Below are positions 34,252 through 43,490 of a DNA stretch of 64,000 bases, one piece after another. The notes under the pieces are model-generated. The model was not told the DNA's origin. It saw only the letters and a list, made by a program, of their open reading frames with translations, and searched no databases. Source of the stretch: Brevibacillus fluminis (GTDB taxonomy: Bacteria; Bacillota; Bacilli; Brevibacillales; Brevibacillaceae). The first letter of the stretch is position 1, and each line of letters begins with the position of its first letter. The translations under genes were made by a program, and so were the position numbers. The DNA lies in the NCBI RefSeq assembly GCF_003710825.1, contig NZ_RHHQ01000017.1:186001-250000 (forward strand), written 5' to 3'.

Positions 34252-36213
34252 GTGGAACGGTATCCTTTTGCGTATGACCCTTCCGAGCCGTTCATCCAGC
34301 AGGTGAGCGATTGGATTGCGGACGTTTTTTATGACATTTTACCTGAGGCAGGCTTTGAAGTAAGGGATGAGCAGATTTATATGGCGTTTCAATTGGAACG
34401 CGCGTTTGCGGAAAAACAGACGATTTTCGCTGAAGCGGGGGTTGGAACCGGCAAGACGCTGGTGTATTTGCTGTATGCGATCTGCTATGCCAAATATACG
34501 AGAAAGCCTGCGATTATCGCCTGTGCGAACGAATCATTGATCGAACAGCTGGTCAAGCCGGAGGGCGATCTGGCGAAGCTGGCGCAGCATTTGGGAATGA
34601 CCATTGACGCCCGGCTGGGCAAATCGCCGAATCAGTATCTCTGCCTCAACAAGCTGGAGGAAGCGCGTTATAAAGATGACGAAGCCGAGCTTTATACCGA
34701 CATGTATGCACAGCTGCCGTCCTTTGTCCACACATACGAAGCTTTGCAGACGTTCCATCCGTACGGCAACCGCAGCGAATATCCGCAGCTGTCGGATAAA
34801 CAGTGGAATAAAATCAACTGGGACCCGTTCCAAGACTGCTTCGTGTGCGACAAACAGCATCGGTGCGGGCAAACCTTGTCGCGTGACCATTACCGCAAAT
34901 CGGCGGACGTGATCATTTGCTCCCATGATTTTTATATGGAACATGTATGGACCTATGAAAGCCGGAAGCGTGGCGGACAGCTGCCGCTTTTGCCGCCGCA
35001 TTCTTCCGTCGTGTTTGACGAAGGGCATCTGCTGGAACCAGCAGCGCAAAAGGCGTTGACGTACAAGCTGAATCACTCGATTTTTGAGGAGATCATCACG
35101 CGCCTGCTCAAAGGCGAGATTCGGGAATCGCTGGCAGAGGCGGTGGAAGAGGCAATCGGGCAAAGCGGGCTCGTCTTTTCCCTTTTGGCGAAACAAAGCA
35201 AAGCAGTACCTGGATCTGCACGTAAAGAAATCGTGTATACGGCTGAACTGCTAGCCGAGATCCAAAAGCTGAGCGATGTGATCGCCTGGATTGAGGAAGA
35301 TTTGGCATTGGAGAGCGGCTTGTATTCTTTGGATGAATATCAGCTGCGCATCGTCAACGAGCATCTGGACATGATCCAGCTTGCCCTCAGCCTGTACCGC
35401 CAAAAAGATACCGTCATCTCATGGCTGACAGTCGATGCGGAAGGCGATACACTTGTGCTTATGCCGCGAATGGTGAAGGAAGTGTTGAAGGAACAGGTAT
35501 TCTCGCAGAAAATGCCGATCGTCTTTTCCTCTGCCACACTGTCGAGTGAAGGCACTTTCGATTACGTGGCAAGCAGCTTGGGCATCGAGCGCTATCTCTC
35601 ATTTACGGTCGCTTCTCCTTATGCGTATGCGGAGCAGATGAAGGTGTACGCGCCAAAGCTTGCGGCAGACCAACCGCTAACAATGCAAAAAACGCAGTTT
35701 GCACTGCAGTCGATCAAGCATACGGATGGACGAGCCTTACTCTTGTTCCCGTCGTTTGAGGAGTTGAACCAGTTCAGGCAGGCGCTCGCAGAGGATGAAG
35801 TAGCGGCAGGGGTTCGTTTTTTGTTCGAGGGGGACCAAGAGATCAGCCATCTCATCTCGTCGTTCCAGCATGACGAGAAAAGCTGCCTGTGTGCGGTAAC
35901 GCTATGGGAAGGGCTTGATGTACCGGGGCCATCGCTTTCCAATGTCATCGTCTGGGCGCTTCCTTACCCACCGGATGATCCGGTCTTTATGGCGAAACGG
36001 AAAGCGAGCGCGGAGCCGTTTGCAGAGGTGGATTTGCCGTATATGCTGCTGCGTTTGCGACAAGGGTTCGGCCGTCTGATCCGCACGAGGGATGATTCTG
36101 GAATTGTTGTATTGCTGAGCGAACAGCTGCATCAGAATGAACTTGTGCGAGCAAGGGTGCAAGCAATCTTGCCTGCTGGTGTGGTTTGGAACGAAACAGC
36201 GGATTTTGCCTAA
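34252..36213 (+). CDS. DinG-like ATP-dependent DNA helicase (XPD family)
   Basis: The roughly 653-residue superfamily-2 helicase has Walker A EAGVGTGKT and a DEGH box (VFDEGHLLE). Four cysteines between them (LCLNK and CFVCDKQHRC) fit the iron-sulfur cluster of the XPD/DinG family. Motif VI region is LRLRQGFGRLIRTRDDSG. It unwinds DNA with 5'-3' polarity in relatives. The start is uncertain: GTG 34252 gives MERYPFAYDPSEPF, close to YpvA-type starts, while TTG 34225 adds nine residues; neither has a clear ribosome site. Monocistronic with its own terminator. Confidence 0.9.
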   Translation: MERYPFAYDPSEPFIQQVSDWIADVFYDILPEAGFEVRDEQIYMAFQLERAFAEKQTIFAEAGVGTGKTLVYLLYAICYAKYTRKPAIIACANESLIEQLVKPEGDLAKLAQHLGMTIDARLGKSPNQYLCLNKLEEARYKDDEAELYTDMYAQLPSFVHTYEALQTFHPYGNRSEYPQLSDKQWNKINWDPFQDCFVCDKQHRCGQTLSRDHYRKSADVIICSHDFYMEHVWTYESRKRGGQLPLLPPHSSVVFDEGHLLEPAAQKALTYKLNHSIFEEIITRLLKGEIRESLAEAVEEAIGQSGLVFSLLAKQSKAVPGSARKEIVYTAELLAEIQKLSDVIAWIEEDLALESGLYSLDEYQLRIVNEHLDMIQLALSLYRQKDTVISWLTVDAEGDTLVLMPRMVKEVLKEQVFSQKMPIVFSSATLSSEGTFDYVASSLGIERYLSFTVASPYAYAEQMKVYAPKLAADQPLTMQKTQFALQSIKHTDGRALLLFPSFEELNQFRQALAEDEVAAGVRFLFEGDQEISHLISSFQHDEKSCLCAVTLWEGLDVPGPSLSNVIVWALPYPPDDPVFMAKRKASAEPFAEVDLPYMLLRLRQGFGRLIRTRDDSGIVVLLSEQLHQNELVRARVQAILPAGVVWNETADFA

Positions 36214-36216
36214 AAG

Positions 36217-36248
36217 AAAGCCTTGGAGCATGTCTCCAAGGCTTTTTT
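36217..36248 (+). terminator. Intrinsic terminator after the helicase gene
   Basis: AAAGCCTTGGAG pairs with CTCCAAGGCTTT around a 5-base loop, followed by T residues. Confidence 0.9.
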
Positions 36249-36320
36249 GCATTTTCTAGAATGGCTCGTGTTTGGTGAAAGTAATGTTATAGACTGGGGG
36301 GTGACCCTATTTGGATGATG

Positions 36321-37112
36321 TTAAAAAATGGTTGGCACCATACCTCCGTCCATACGAATTGGTGAACCTTTAAATGCGGTTGCATAAGGACTGGATACGA
36401 ATGTAACCAGCCTGCCTATTTCAAAAGGCTTGATAAACCGCTGTAATTCGGATTGGGGCAGGCTTGCAGCCATAAATCGCTTTTCTTTTTCCGAAAATGC
36501 CATATCTTCAGGAAACAAACGATCAATGATTTGATATACGTTTTCGGATAGTGTTGGTCCTGGCATGATTGTATTGGATGTGACTTCTGTTCCTATCGTT
36601 AATTTAGATAGGCTTTTTGACAGCGATAATAGCATAGATTTCGTCATGCCATACTGAGGCATTTTCCCTGAAGGCATGATCGCTTCTTCACTTGCTATAA
36701 AGATGATTCGCCCATAATTATTCTTCAACATGCTAGGTAAGTAAAATTTAGATAATCCATTAGCGGCAAGGACATTTGTCCGGAAGTATTTTTCCCATAC
36801 TTCATCGTCAACGTCTTCATAGGACATGATTTCATATATACCCATATTGTTCACAAGAATATCGACGTGGGGATATTTCTCAAATAAAGCTTCTCTTTGC
36901 TGCCTTTCCACAATATCGGCCGTAGCATTCTGAGGAAAAGTTGCCGGGAATTCCGACTTCAATTCATTTACAGTACGTTCTACCTCTTCATCATTCCGTC
37001 CATTTACGAGGACGTTGACTCCTTCTCTCGCAAGCTCAATGGCAATTGCTTTCCCAATACCTTTCGTCGATCCAGTTACTAAAGCAGTTTTGTTCCTTAA
37101 TCCCATATCCAT
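36321..37112 (-). CDS. Short-chain dehydrogenase/reductase
   Basis: The 263-residue classical SDR has the nucleotide-binding TGSTKGIG motif, NNMG, the catalytic pair YGMTK and a C-terminal RMDGG. The catalytic serine position reads IASEE, in keeping with a Ser. An Arg after the second strand (NGRNDEE) suggests NADPH. ATG 37112 follows AAAGGAG. It is more AT-rich than the surrounding genes and lies 171 bp downstream of an AraC gene on the same strand, which may control it. The substrate is unknown. Confidence 0.9.
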   Translation of the reverse strand: MDMGLRNKTALVTGSTKGIGKAIAIELAREGVNVLVNGRNDEEVERTVNELKSEFPATFPQNATADIVERQQREALFEKYPHVDILVNNMGIYEIMSYEDVDDEVWEKYFRTNVLAANGLSKFYLPSMLKNNYGRIIFIASEEAIMPSGKMPQYGMTKSMLLSLSKSLSKLTIGTEVTSNTIMPGPTLSENVYQIIDRLFPEDMAFSEKEKRFMAASLPQSELQRFIKPFEIGRLVTFVSSPYATAFKGSPIRMDGGMVPTIF

Positions 37113-37210
37113 AACACTTGTCTCCTTTGTTGTCATTCTCGGCAAGCTGACTAGAAGGTAAGCTTGGAACATGCTTGTGCTCCGAATAGAGATTATCGTA
37201 CTTTGTCTGG

Positions 37211-37220
37211 ACCGTTCGGT
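37211..37220 (-). promoter_or_regulatory. Short palindrome upstream of the SDR gene
   Basis: ACCGAACGGT (read on the minus strand) has 4-bp arms and resembles the core of TetR-type sites of the form ACCGWWCGGT. It sits about 100 bp ahead of the SDR start with a GATAAT-like -10 after it. No TetR gene is in the window, so this is tentative. Confidence 0.25.
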
Positions 37221-37283
37221 AACTAGCGTACGACGCCAAATTTCTTGCATAACCCGCCAAAAGATAGTCCTGATTGGAACGGG

Positions 37284-38297
37284 TTAGGTTAGGGGGCTAT
37301 GTCGGCTAACGTATTCGGAACGCCAATTTGCGGGTGTATCGCCTTCCCACAGGCGAAAGGCCCGGTAAAACGAGTTCTGATCTTCATACCCAATTAAGAA
37401 AGCCACTTCTTTTATATCGAGCTTGGGGTCGGCCAAGTATTCTCGTGCCTGTTCATGTCGAGCCTGTGTTAACAGTTGCTTGAAGGTTGTGCATTCATCA
37501 GTAAGTCGGCGCTGCAAGGTACGATCGCTCATGCCCAGCTCGTTCGCAACAGCTCGAATAGTAAGGTGGCCTCCAGTTAGACTTCGCTTCAAGATCCACT
37601 TGGCCATCTCAGCGACTGAACGACTGAACCGTTCATCCAATGATCGGTCCAAAACAGGTGTCAAGATCTCCAGCAATTCATTGTTATACGATAAAAAGAG
37701 GCGGTCCAAATCGCTTCGATGGAGTGTTAATCGGTTATAAGTGGTACCTATCCGTATTGGGCAACCGAAGTAAGCTTCGAGGGTAGCTACGTCACCCATC
37801 GAGTGAGAAAATTCCACGGACTTTGCAGTTATAGGCGTACCCGTACCCCGTCGCCCAAGCTCTAGAAGAAAGGCTAATGTGGTTCCAACCAGCACTGGTG
37901 GTACCGGTTCCACAATGGGCATCCAATTCAATTCGATTGTACAGCTCGCGCCTTCTTCTGTTATACGCAAACTTTCCGGTGGGCACAGTTGTTTGTACCG
38001 GGCCATTCGATGAAGAGCGTCGCGATAGTCACGAGCATGGTAGGTCGCTAAAACAGTCGGTGGATATTGTGCCGTGTCAAAGTTGGTTAAAAGCTTGATG
38101 ATTCCGATAGCAGTGTCACCAACCAGATCTGAGTATGCTTGCCAGATTCTGAAATATTGGACAGTGGTGACGTCTGCTGGTTCTGTACGAAGAGTGAGCG
38201 GCAGGTGCGCTTTGCGAGCTACGTCGTGTGGGACAATTCCTTGTCGTTGTAATCCCGCCAAAAATCCTGCCGGTAATTTTATACGGTCTGATTTCAT
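37284..38297 (-). CDS. AraC-family regulator with arabinose-binding-like N-terminal domain
   Basis: The 337-residue regulator has an N-terminal sensing domain of the OruR/ArgR-like type (RIWQAYSDLVGDTAIGIIKL, then YPPTVLATYHARDYRDALHR). The C-terminal double helix-turn-helix reads LTIRAVANELGMSDRTLQRR and IKEVAFLIGYEDQNSFYRAF. The N-terminal domain binds small molecules in relatives, such as amino acids or fatty acids. It could control the SDR gene downstream. The ribosome site ahead of ATG 38297 is AAGGAGA. Confidence 0.9.
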   Translation of the reverse strand: MKSDRIKLPAGFLAGLQRQGIVPHDVARKAHLPLTLRTEPADVTTVQYFRIWQAYSDLVGDTAIGIIKLLTNFDTAQYPPTVLATYHARDYRDALHRMARYKQLCPPESLRITEEGASCTIELNWMPIVEPVPPVLVGTTLAFLLELGRRGTGTPITAKSVEFSHSMGDVATLEAYFGCPIRIGTTYNRLTLHRSDLDRLFLSYNNELLEILTPVLDRSLDERFSRSVAEMAKWILKRSLTGGHLTIRAVANELGMSDRTLQRRLTDECTTFKQLLTQARHEQAREYLADPKLDIKEVAFLIGYEDQNSFYRAFRLWEGDTPANWRSEYVSRHSPLT

Positions 38298-38446
38298 TAC
38301 GTATGGATCTCCTTAAGTTGTTAACCAAGAACATCTCGATTGGAAGAGGCTAATGGAATGTTTACGAGCGGCTGGTATGAGGTGGATCGGCTAGAAAAGG
38401 TATGCGAACCCCATTCACATGGTTGACGAAACGTAGTGGAAAAATC

Positions 38447-38477
38447 AAAAAAGAACCTGGACAGTTTTCCCAGGTTC
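38447..38477 (-). terminator. Minus-strand terminator with no gene in front of it
   Basis: Read on the minus strand, GAACCTGG pairs with CCAGGTTC and is followed by TTTTTT. No minus-strand gene lies between it and the rifamycin phosphotransferase, so it ends no visible transcript. The rest of 38298-38634 holds the promoter below and no gene. Confidence 0.6.
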
Positions 38478-38483
38478 ACGATA

Positions 38484-38512
38484 TTGCGCATAAAAAGACA
38501 CGATGATATAAT
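38484..38512 (+). promoter_or_regulatory. Sigma-A promoter of the rifamycin phosphotransferase gene
   Basis: TTGCGC (38484-38489), a 17-bp spacer and a perfect TATAAT (38507-38512) precede a leader of about 115 nt. I looked for the 19-bp rifamycin-associated element seen before some rph genes and found no clear copy. Confidence 0.6.
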
Positions 38513-38634
38513 CAGATCACGACTGATAAAATTCCGAATAGTCGAAGTAATTGCATCCTACACTTTAATCGTACCATGCCGGTAAACTCTTGTCAAATGT
38601 TTTTTCTAAATTTAATGGTTAGGGGAGATAGTGA

Positions 38635-41235
38635 ATGAGTACGTTGGTTCTCGGCTTCCAGGAAATCGAAAAAACGCAGCTTTTGCTCGTTGGCGGAAAA
38701 GGGTTGAATTTAGGGGAGTTATCCAAAATTGAAGGAATACAAGTACCAGAAGGATTTTGTGTAACAACCTTGGGATTTCAAAAAGCCATCGAACAAAACG
38801 AAACGTATCATGCATTATTGGATCGATTAACCATGTTAACAGTAGAAGATCGAGATGAAATCGGTGAGATCAGCAGGAAGATTCGACAAATCGTGATGGA
38901 CGTAGAAATTCCTTCCGATGTTGTGAAAGCAGTTGCTCACTATCTCACCCAGTTTGGCGAGGAACATGCCTATGCAGTTCGTTCTAGTGCGACTGCTGAA
39001 GATTTACCACATGCCTCTTTTGCTGGTCAACAAGACACCTATTTAAATATCATCGGCAAAGAAGAAATATTGCAGCATATCAGCAAATGTTGGGCTTCCC
39101 TCTTTACGGATCGTGCTGTAATCTACCGTATGCAAAATGGATTTGACCACCGTCACGTTTATTTATCCGTTATCGTTCAAAGAATGGTTTTCCCACAAGC
39201 TTCTGGGATTTTATTTACCGCTGATCCGATTAGTTGTAACCGAAAGCTGCTATCAATCGATGCCAGTTTTGGACTTGGAGAAGCACTTGTCTCCGGCTTA
39301 GTATCTGCCGATTGCTATAAAGTACAGGGAGAGGAAATCGTCCAAAAGAGGATTGCAACCAAAAAATTGGCTATCTATGGACGAAAAGAAGGCGGAACCC
39401 AGACAGAGCAGATCGATCCTGATCAGCAAAAGGTGCAAACACTTACGGAACAACAAATTTTACAACTGGCACGCATCGGAAGACAGATCGAAGCTTATTT
39501 TGGTTACCCACAAGATATCGAATGGTGTTTGGTTGATGATTCATTTTATATAGTCCAAAGTCGTCCAATCACGACGTTATACCCGATCCCTGAAGCGAAT
39601 GATCAAGAAAATCACGTTTATATATCTGTTGGTCATCAACAAATGATGACTGACCCCATCAAACCACTTGGATTGTCTTTTTTCCTGTTAACGACTCCAG
39701 CACCCATGCGTAAAGCTGGTGGAAGGTTGTTTGTTGATGTTACGCAAAGGCTGGCTTCACCTGACAGCAGAAACAACTTATTGCATGCCATGGGACAACA
39801 CGATCCGCTCATGAAAGACGCACTTATGAACATCATTGAGCGAGGAGATTTTATAAAATCGTTGCCAAATGATACTAAAGCATCGAGTCCAACTAGAGGC
39901 AATACAGATATACCGGCACAATTTGAAAACAATCCATCAATCGTTTCTGATTTGATTAAGCGTAGTCAAACATCCATTGAAGAGTTAAAACAAAACATCC
40001 AAATGAAATCAGGATCAGATTTATTTGATTTTATTCTAGAAGATATTCAGGAATTAAAGAAGATTTTATTTGACCCACAAAGTTCAGCTGTATTTATGGC
40101 TGCTATGAATGCTTCATCCTGGATCAATGAAAAAATGAACGAATGGTTAGGTGAAAAAAACGTAGCAGACACGCTTTCTCAATCTGTGCCAAACAATATT
40201 ACGTCGGAAATGGGTCTGGCGCTAATGGGTGTCGCTGATGTGATTCGCCCTTATCCAGAAGTAATTGATTTTTTGCAGCATGTAAAAGATGATAACTTTT
40301 TGGAGGAACTGGTTACGTTTGAAGGTGGACAGGAAACCAGGGATGCTATCCAAGCTTATCTCGATATTTACGGAATGCGATGTGCCGGAGAAATCGATAT
40401 GACGAGAACTCGTTGGATCGAAAAACCAATTACACTTGTCCCCATGATTCTAGGTAACATCAAAAACTTTGAGCCTAATGCTGGCAAGCGGAAATTTGAG
40501 CAAGGGCGAGAGGAAGCTTTGGAAAAAGAACAAGAGTTACTAGAAAGATTGAAACAATTGCCGGATGGTGAACAAAAAGCCATAGAGACAAAACGAATGA
40601 TCGACCTCGTACGGAATTTTATCGGTTATCGTGAATATCCAAAATACGGCATGATTAATCGCTATTTCGTTTATAAGCAGGCCTTGCTAAAAGAAGCCGA
40701 AAAACTCGTAGAAGCTAGCAAAATTCATGAAATAGAAGATATATACTATCTGACTTTTGAAGAGCTTCACGAAGTCGTACGCACAAACAAACTGGACTAT
40801 CAGATCATCAGCAAACGAAAAGGCGATTACAAATACTATGAAAAACTAACTCCCCCACGAGTAATTACGTCTGATGGTGAAATCTTTGTAGGTGAGTACA
40901 AACGAGAAAATCTCCCGGCCAACGCGATTGTAGGTTTACCTGTTTCTTCCGGAGTGATTGAGGGCAGAGCACGTGTCATCTTGCACATGGAAGAAGCTGA
41001 TCTGGAAGAGGGAGATATATTAGTCACCGCCTTTACTGACCCTGGTTGGACACCTTTATTTGTGTCCATAAAAGGTTTAATCACCGAAGTTGGTGGACTA
41101 ATGACCCATGGAGCAGTGATCGCGCGTGAATATGGCTTACCTGCGGTTGTCGGGGTAGAGAATGCTACCAAACTGATTAAAGATGGGCAACGAATCCGCG
41201 TGAATGGAACAGAAGGGTACATTGAAATATTGTAA
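38635..41235 (+). CDS. rph: Rifamycin phosphotransferase
   Basis: The 866-residue enzyme is the length of characterised Rph proteins. It has an N-terminal PEP-synthase-like ATP-grasp domain (VGGKGLNLGELSKIEGIQVP, AVRSSATAEDLPHASFAGQQ), a central rifamycin-binding region, and a C-terminal swivelling domain with the catalytic histidine (EVGGLMTHGAVIAREYGLPA). It inactivates rifamycins by ATP-dependent phosphorylation of a hydroxyl on the ansa chain. ATG 38635 follows AGGGGAGAT. The gene is AT-rich against its neighbours, and single, which suits acquisition by transfer; rph is also widespread in environmental bacilli. Confidence 0.93.
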   Translation: MSTLVLGFQEIEKTQLLLVGGKGLNLGELSKIEGIQVPEGFCVTTLGFQKAIEQNETYHALLDRLTMLTVEDRDEIGEISRKIRQIVMDVEIPSDVVKAVAHYLTQFGEEHAYAVRSSATAEDLPHASFAGQQDTYLNIIGKEEILQHISKCWASLFTDRAVIYRMQNGFDHRHVYLSVIVQRMVFPQASGILFTADPISCNRKLLSIDASFGLGEALVSGLVSADCYKVQGEEIVQKRIATKKLAIYGRKEGGTQTEQIDPDQQKVQTLTEQQILQLARIGRQIEAYFGYPQDIEWCLVDDSFYIVQSRPITTLYPIPEANDQENHVYISVGHQQMMTDPIKPLGLSFFLLTTPAPMRKAGGRLFVDVTQRLASPDSRNNLLHAMGQHDPLMKDALMNIIERGDFIKSLPNDTKASSPTRGNTDIPAQFENNPSIVSDLIKRSQTSIEELKQNIQMKSGSDLFDFILEDIQELKKILFDPQSSAVFMAAMNASSWINEKMNEWLGEKNVADTLSQSVPNNITSEMGLALMGVADVIRPYPEVIDFLQHVKDDNFLEELVTFEGGQETRDAIQAYLDIYGMRCAGEIDMTRTRWIEKPITLVPMILGNIKNFEPNAGKRKFEQGREEALEKEQELLERLKQLPDGEQKAIETKRMIDLVRNFIGYREYPKYGMINRYFVYKQALLKEAEKLVEASKIHEIEDIYYLTFEELHEVVRTNKLDYQIISKRKGDYKYYEKLTPPRVITSDGEIFVGEYKRENLPANAIVGLPVSSGVIEGRARVILHMEEADLEEGDILVTAFTDPGWTPLFVSIKGLITEVGGLMTHGAVIAREYGLPAVVGVENATKLIKDGQRIRVNGTEGYIEIL

Positions 41236-41290
41236 TGGCTAAATCGGAAGGGGGAGACTGGGTAGCAATTGCAATGTGTGAATAAGTAAG

Positions 41291-41339
41291 AAAAGCGGTA
41301 GTTTAAGACTTTATTATCAGTCTTAAATCCGCTTTTTCT
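41291..41339 (+). terminator. Intrinsic terminator after rph
   Basis: AAAAGCGG...TTAAGACT pairs with AGTCTTAA...CCGCTTTTT in two coaxial segments, followed by T-rich sequence. Confidence 0.85.
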
Positions 41340-41421
41340 TTTTGTGGATCAGTCTATTTCGTTATTTTTTCAAAGGTTGCCGAATTCTCAGTCGAAAAAT
41401 GGTGTCAGATCAATCCTGTTT

Positions 41422-42348
41422 TTAGGTCGCCCACTCCACGTCGGTGGTAAACACAATCGTTAACCATAGATCAGAGCTTTCTTCACCGATGGCATTGCCG
41501 ATTTCATCACGGATGGCGTCCCACTCTTCAAGGCGTTTCGTCGGCCACCCAGTTGGCACAATGAAGTACAGCTCAATCTGTTTGCCCCGGCCAACCTTTG
41601 CGACGTAGGCGCGGTGGGAGACGAATCCATAGCGCTTCACAAAGTCCTGTGCAACCTCGTCTACATGCTGCTTGAGTGACTGTGGGGTGATGAGTAGTAC
41701 ATCCGCTAAGGCCTGCTTCACTGTTGAGATCGGCAGCGGAATAATCACTAAGCAGATCAATGCAAGAACGACCGGATCGATATAGGGCGTAATCCAAGCA
41801 TAATCCGTGCCTTCAATGGCGTATCCAACGCAAAACGCGATCAAAAGTGCGCCGGTAATGGCACCTGTCATCATCCAGGCCTTGGCGTCAAGCGCCACGA
41901 AATCCGATCGAATGGTCTTGTTTGCACGTGTCTCGAAGATTGCCATTGAACAGCAGGTGATCACCGTCACAACAGCATAGACGATGGCGAAAGTGAACTC
42001 AAGATCGCGTCCTCCCGTCATCAGGCTGCCAATTGCGTTAATCAACGCGTAAACGGCTGCCCCCATGAGCATCAGACCGTTAAGGCCAAGGACGATCGGC
42101 TCCAAGTGCCAAAATCCCATCGTGAAGCGTTCTCGCAATTTTCCCGTTGGGCCATTCGGTGCGGTGTATGAGGCAATCAACTTAGAAACAATCAAGGCCA
42201 AGACGCTCATGCTGGCGTCGGTCAGAGAATAGACCCCATCAAAGACGATGGAGAACGACCCTGACAGTAGGCCGAAGATGATCCCAACGCAAGCAACGAA
42301 GAAAGTGACACCAATTGAGGTGCGAAGAATCCTTTGTTCAGTGTTCAA
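41422..42348 (-). CDS. Cation diffusion facilitator transporter
   Basis: The 308-residue membrane protein shows the CDF layout: LLSGSFSIVFDGVYSLTDAS (TM2, where the binding aspartates lie), WHLEPIVLGLNGLMLMGAAV, DAKAWMMTGAITG (TM5 region) and a C-terminal cytoplasmic ferredoxin-like domain ending TDVEWAT. It would export a divalent metal in exchange for protons. The TM5 metal site reads ALDAKAWM rather than the usual HxxxD, so the metal specificity may differ from zinc. The ribosome site GGAGGGT precedes ATG 42348. Confidence 0.87.
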   Translation of the reverse strand: MNTEQRILRTSIGVTFFVACVGIIFGLLSGSFSIVFDGVYSLTDASMSVLALIVSKLIASYTAPNGPTGKLRERFTMGFWHLEPIVLGLNGLMLMGAAVYALINAIGSLMTGGRDLEFTFAIVYAVVTVITCCSMAIFETRANKTIRSDFVALDAKAWMMTGAITGALLIAFCVGYAIEGTDYAWITPYIDPVVLALICLVIIPLPISTVKQALADVLLITPQSLKQHVDEVAQDFVKRYGFVSHRAYVAKVGRGKQIELYFIVPTGWPTKRLEEWDAIRDEIGNAIGEESSDLWLTIVFTTDVEWAT

Positions 42349-42497
42349 TTTGTACCCTCCAGTAATCCCATACGGTTGTCTGTTAATGATAGAATTTTAC
42401 CATAAGTAATAAAAGTGATTCTATTTTGATTTTAACAAAGTGCTCAAAGATTGAGCTTGTCCTGTGGAAAAACTTTGCAAAAATATTTAAGCGTCGG

Positions 42498-42524
42498 GGA
42501 GGAACCATTTGCGTTGGTTCCTCC
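42498..42524. repeat. Perfect 9-bp inverted repeat of unknown role
   Basis: GGAGGAACC and GGTTCCTCC are separated by 9 bases, downstream of the CBO0543-type gene. There is no U-tract on either side, so it is not a standard terminator. The 42349-42545 gap holds nothing else I can name. Confidence 0.5.
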
Positions 42525-42545
42525 ATTATTGATCTCTTCTGCATT

Positions 42546-42992
42546 TTAATAAAAACCTTTGCTTTTCAGAAAGCGATAGTACAAAAAGACAAGAAAATTG
42601 GGGATAAGGTAGCTAACATATGTGAAAATGATATTCCATCCATTCCCGTAAATAACTTTTCCAAGTAGAAGATTAATGACTTCTAAACTGGTGGCTGTAA
42701 TCGAAATGACGATGATCCAGAAGAAGGCATGTTTGTTCAAATGGATCAAATACACAAGCAGGCAGGCAAGGATTGGGAATAAGCCAATATCATAAGGCAG
42801 AGAGGATAGGGACTTATCATTGAAAATGGGCAATATTTGCCAAAACCCATTCGATATGCCCCAATGATCGATGATCGTTGCGATTACAGAAAAAGCAGGG
42901 GCGATGGTTAGTACAATCCGATCATTTTTATTGTATAGCCATATTCCAAATATCCAAGGGATAACGAATGCAAAAAAGATATGGTATAGCAT
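42546..42992 (-). CDS. CBO0543-like multi-pass membrane protein
   Basis: The 148-residue protein has about five hydrophobic segments with short loops. The sequence around SSLPYDIGLFPILACLLVYL and the closing YLIPNFLVFLYYRF recalls the CBO0543 family of Clostridium/Bacillus membrane proteins, whose function is unknown. It is markedly AT-rich. ATG 42992 follows GGGAG. Monocistronic. Confidence 0.65.
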   Translation of the reverse strand: MLYHIFFAFVIPWIFGIWLYNKNDRIVLTIAPAFSVIATIIDHWGISNGFWQILPIFNDKSLSSLPYDIGLFPILACLLVYLIHLNKHAFFWIIVISITATSLEVINLLLGKVIYGNGWNIIFTYVSYLIPNFLVFLYYRFLKSKGFY

Positions 42993-43199
42993 TGATTGGC
43001 TCCCATTTCAAATTTACTATCGATTATTTCCACTTTTGTTCGTATTTCATGCATAAGCTGAGACAACCATTTTAGCAATCGGGCGATATTTTGGGCTCAC
43101 ATCTGAAAAAGAATGCAAGGCTGTCTCTGTAAGTTCCAAGCAATCTCGGGGCATAGTAAAAAAGGCGTGAATCCATCCATGCAGAGAGGAAGTGACACC

Positions 43200-43322
43200 G
43201 TGTCCAATCACCAAAATACGCAATTCAACAACAAAAAAAATAAAGGCGATCAAACAAATACTGCTGCCAAGAAACAAAAAAGCGAGAAAGACAAAAACTT
43301 GAACATGCAAGACCCTCAATAG
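43200..43322 (+). CDS. Small Asn/Lys/Gln-rich protein, spore-protein-like composition
   Basis: The 40-residue product from GTG 43200 (VSNHQNTQFNNKKNKGDQTN onward, ending NMQDPQ) is hydrophilic and dominated by N, K and Q, with no hydrophobic core. That composition recalls minor small acid-soluble spore proteins, but I find no clear family match. The start is supported by GAGAGGAAG at good spacing and a strong terminator follows. The frame is open to 43113 without any ribosome site. Confidence 0.5.
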   Translation: MSNHQNTQFNNKKNKGDQTNTAAKKQKSEKDKNLNMQDPQ

Positions 43323-43350
43323 AAAAGCAGATCGCCAACAGACGAAGGGA

Positions 43351-43390
43351 AGCGCCATTCGCAGTAGCACATGACGAAATGGCGCTTTTT
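43351..43390 (+). terminator. Intrinsic terminator ahead of the catabolic island
   Basis: AGCGCCATT pairs with AATGGCGCT, followed by TTTT. It insulates the GntR gene from upstream reading. Confidence 0.85.
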
Positions 43391-43424
43391 GACGAGTTAT
43401 TGTAAGAAAATTTCTGAAAATCAC

Positions 43425-43464
43425 TTGACGACAAGTTGAGATTTTATGTATTGTGTATACATCA
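43425..43464 (+). promoter_or_regulatory. Promoter of the GntR gene with GntR-type operator
   Basis: TTGACG (43425-43430), 18 bp and TATTGT (43449-43454) form the promoter. TTGTGTATACATCA (43451-43464) overlaps the -10 and shares its first 12 positions with the perfect palindrome at 44663, except one base in the last half. This fits negative autoregulation. Confidence 0.6.
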
Positions 43465-43490
43465 GACACAGCTGAAAGGAGTTGAAGTCC

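Noticed and set aside
38513..38634. Search for a rifamycin-associated inverted repeat before rph
   Set aside because: Only weak dyads (CGACT/AGTCG) are visible, nothing matching the length and GC-rich form expected.
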